DNA of 7,426 bases from positions 1-7,426 of the forward strand of contig CANHGC010000070.1 in NCBI GenBank assembly GCA_947460045.1, written 5' to 3'. The translations under genes and the position numbers were made by a program. How positions within the stretch are numbered: the stretch's first letter is position 1; each line of letters starts with the position of its first letter. The DNA is from Bacteroidota bacterium. GTDB taxonomy: Bacteria > Bacteroidota > Bacteroidia > NS11-12g > UBA955. Below are positions 6,403 to 7,426 of this stretch, in pieces. The notes beneath the pieces were generated by a model. That model did no database searches. It saw nothing but the letters and a program-made list of their open reading frames with translations, and was not told where the DNA came from.

Positions 6403-6433
6403 CAAAAATAGGATATTTTATCTCTTAGAGCAA
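6403..6433 (-). promoter_or_regulatory. rplM operon promoter (TTG-N20-TATTTTTG)
   Basis: On the minus strand TATTTTTG (6403-6410) is an exact TAnnTTTG -7 box and TTG (6431-6433) lies 20 bases upstream. Transcription should begin near 6396, about 25 bases before the GTG of rplM. The spacer is almost entirely occupied by a dyad-symmetric sequence (6411-6440), listed separately. Confidence 0.78.
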
Positions 6434-6440
6434 GATATCC
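6411..6440. repeat. 30-base inverted repeat in the rplM promoter spacer
   Basis: The outer arms GGATATTTT and AAGATATCC (6411-6419 and 6432-6440) pair at eight of nine positions around a 12-base centre. The centre itself contains CTCT-T-AGAG (6422-6430), displaced by half a base from the outer axis. The repeat fills the region between the -7 and -33 boxes and covers the -33 box. Because it lies upstream of the predicted start it would act as DNA, for example as a dimeric regulator site. It could also be chance in AT-rich sequence. Confidence 0.5.
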
Positions 6441-6545
6441 ACAACTTTTTTTCATGCTTTCTTTAATTAGACACCAAAATCACCCCAACTGCGCCAATTT
6501 CCCAGCCAACAATCATAGGCAATTTCCTGAAAATCAAGAATATCT
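6441..6545. other. Intergenic stretch between the secreted-protein gene and the rplM promoter
   Basis: I see no gene, RNA gene or terminator here. On the minus strand there is no stem followed by a T tract after the TAG at 6546-6548, so transcription of the secreted-protein gene may run on into the rplM operon. Confidence 0.5.
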
Positions 6546-7298
6546 CTACCAATCGTCCTCGTCGGGTTGATAAGGTTGTTGCAACGTCTTCTTCAAGCCC
6601 GCAACCACCTCACTCACCTCAAAATCCGCAGCCAACAAATATCGGTCTGTGAATTGAAAGCCCTTTTTCAAACGCATGTAATGCTCATGGTAAGTGCGAG
6701 AAATCTTCGTGCTCAATCCCTCTTCCGCCTCCACATGCACAAAATTTCCAAATTGATACTTATACCTGCTGTCCTTAAATCGCAACGTCAATCGATATTC
6801 CATCATTCCCTCCTGCTTCTTGTTGTACTGACCGTACCTACAAACCATCGGAGTAGTCACCTTCAACACAATCCGCTCCGCCACCTTGTCCTCTATCACC
6901 ATCTTCTTATAACCCTCCTTGCCCAATCGCTGCACCAAATACTTCTTCGCACGCCAATACAATGAATCAGCACCGCAATTCTCACACATCTCATCCTCAA
7001 TGATGTTCTCGTAGAAAATGATCTCACGCATGCTATCATACGGCGGCACAAAACGTACATAGGGCGCACGCTTCACCACCGGCTCCTCCGCAGATCCACC
7101 GCCATCCATGCCCCAACCGCCATCGCCACCACCAACAGCTCCCGCAGAAGTATCCTTCGCAGTAGTATCACTGCCACTGCCAGCATCGCCACCAAATCCC
7201 CACTGACCAAAAACATCACCAGGTGCCCCTATCACAAAAAGCAGAATCACTGCCCATCGTAACCAAGATTGCTCTTGCGCATTACGAGTATCTCTCAT
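6546..7298 (-). CDS. Secreted protein with probable DUF4468-type (TBP-like) domain
   Basis: The start at ATG 7298 gives 250 residues with a classic signal peptide: an Arg-containing n-region, a hydrophobic core (WAVILLFVIGA, 15-25) and a likely signal peptidase I site near VFG-QW (after residue 31). The frame remains open 39 codons upstream, but that part precedes the signal and looks non-coding. Residues 32-75 form a Gly/Ser/Asp-rich flexible linker. The globular part (about 78-250) has a CENC motif (105-108), a WRAKKYLVQRL helix (115-125) and alternating strands such as MMEYRLTLRFKD. This helix-then-strands pattern is like DUF4468, a TBP-like fold common in exported Bacteroidota proteins of unknown function. 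The C-terminus (QPDEDDW) is acidic, with no sorting domain. It is upstream of rplM on the same strand but 174 bases away; its role is unknown. Confidence 0.75.
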   Translation of the reverse strand: MRDTRNAQEQSWLRWAVILLFVIGAPGDVFGQWGFGGDAGSGSDTTAKDTSAGAVGGGDGGWGMDGGGSAEEPVVKRAPYVRFVPPYDSMREIIFYENIIEDEMCENCGADSLYWRAKKYLVQRLGKEGYKKMVIEDKVAERIVLKVTTPMVCRYGQYNKKQEGMMEYRLTLRFKDSRYKYQFGNFVHVEAEEGLSTKISRTYHEHYMRLKKGFQFTDRYLLAADFEVSEVVAGLKKTLQQPYQPDEDDW

Positions 7299-7343
7299 CG
7301 TATTGTATCGTATTTTAAAATTAATTCCGCGAATATAAGGCGC

Positions 7344-7382
7344 AGAGACATTCCTTTCCCCCCACAGCGGCCCGCCGTCTCT
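7344..7382. repeat. Inverted repeat enclosing a GC-rich segment upstream of the secreted-protein gene
   Basis: AGAGAC (7344-7349) and GTCTCT (7377-7382) are perfect complements around a 27-base interior that is strikingly G/C-rich: on the minus strand a GCGGGCCGC palindrome (7367-7375) followed by a run of six G. The surrounding DNA is AT-rich. It lies 46-84 bases before the ATG at 7298, so it could be part of a 5' leader, an operator, or the terminator of a gene beyond the window; no T tract follows it. Function is not established. Confidence 0.45.
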
Positions 7383-7426
7383 GATTTCATTACACATAAA
7401 CGACAAACTGCTCAAATTATTTTACA

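Noticed and set aside
7299..7415. N-terminal extension of the secreted protein to 7415
   Set aside because: It would bury the signal peptide behind 39 residues and run through the GC-rich inverted repeat; the ATG at 7298 places the signal correctly.

Overview
The window reads as ordinary chromosomal DNA from a member of the Bacteroidota. The protein sequences look like that phylum. Upstream regions carry its promoter pattern (a TAnnTTTG -7 box with TTG about 20 bases further upstream), and Shine-Dalgarno sequences are not evident before the starts. The genes rplM-rpsI-rpsB-tsf lie in one run, as is usual in the phylum. I cannot name a genus. There is no sign of phage, transposon, CRISPR, integrase or tRNA genes, and no gene-free stretch longer than about 175 bases.

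Layout from left to right. (1) Bases 1-468, plus strand: the 3' end of an uncharacterised Bacteroidota protein. Its stop codon abuts the stop of the next, convergent gene. (2) 469-1509, minus strand: an isochorismate synthase (MenF/EntC type), the entry step of menaquinone or siderophore synthesis. (3) 1524-2506, plus strand: a histidine phosphatase and an adrenodoxin-type 2Fe-2S ferredoxin, 5 bases apart and divergent from menF. (4) 2569-2823, plus strand: rpsT (ribosomal protein S20) with its own promoter and a strong bidirectional terminator. (5) 2901-3880, minus strand: pyrH (UMP kinase), followed 8 bases downstream by a small gene for a free-standing helix-hairpin-helix domain resembling the C-terminal domain of RNA polymerase alpha. 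(6) 3939-6371, minus strand: rplM-rpsI-rpsB-tsf, a compact translation operon with a clear promoter in front of rplM and a GAAA-loop terminator after tsf. (7) 6546-7298, minus strand: a secreted protein with a probable DUF4468-type domain behind a glycine-rich linker.

Functionally this is a growth cluster: ribosomal proteins S20, S9, L13 and S2, elongation factor Ts and UMP kinase, beside one step of quinone metabolism and a ferredoxin. I did not find a convincing new multi-gene system. The items most worth a second look are the small alpha-CTD-like gene in the place where frr often sits, a 30-base dyad filling the spacer of the rplM promoter, the face-to-face menF/phosphatase promoters, and a GC-rich inverted repeat upstream of the secreted protein. 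All functional calls rest on reading motifs by eye; no database search was possible.
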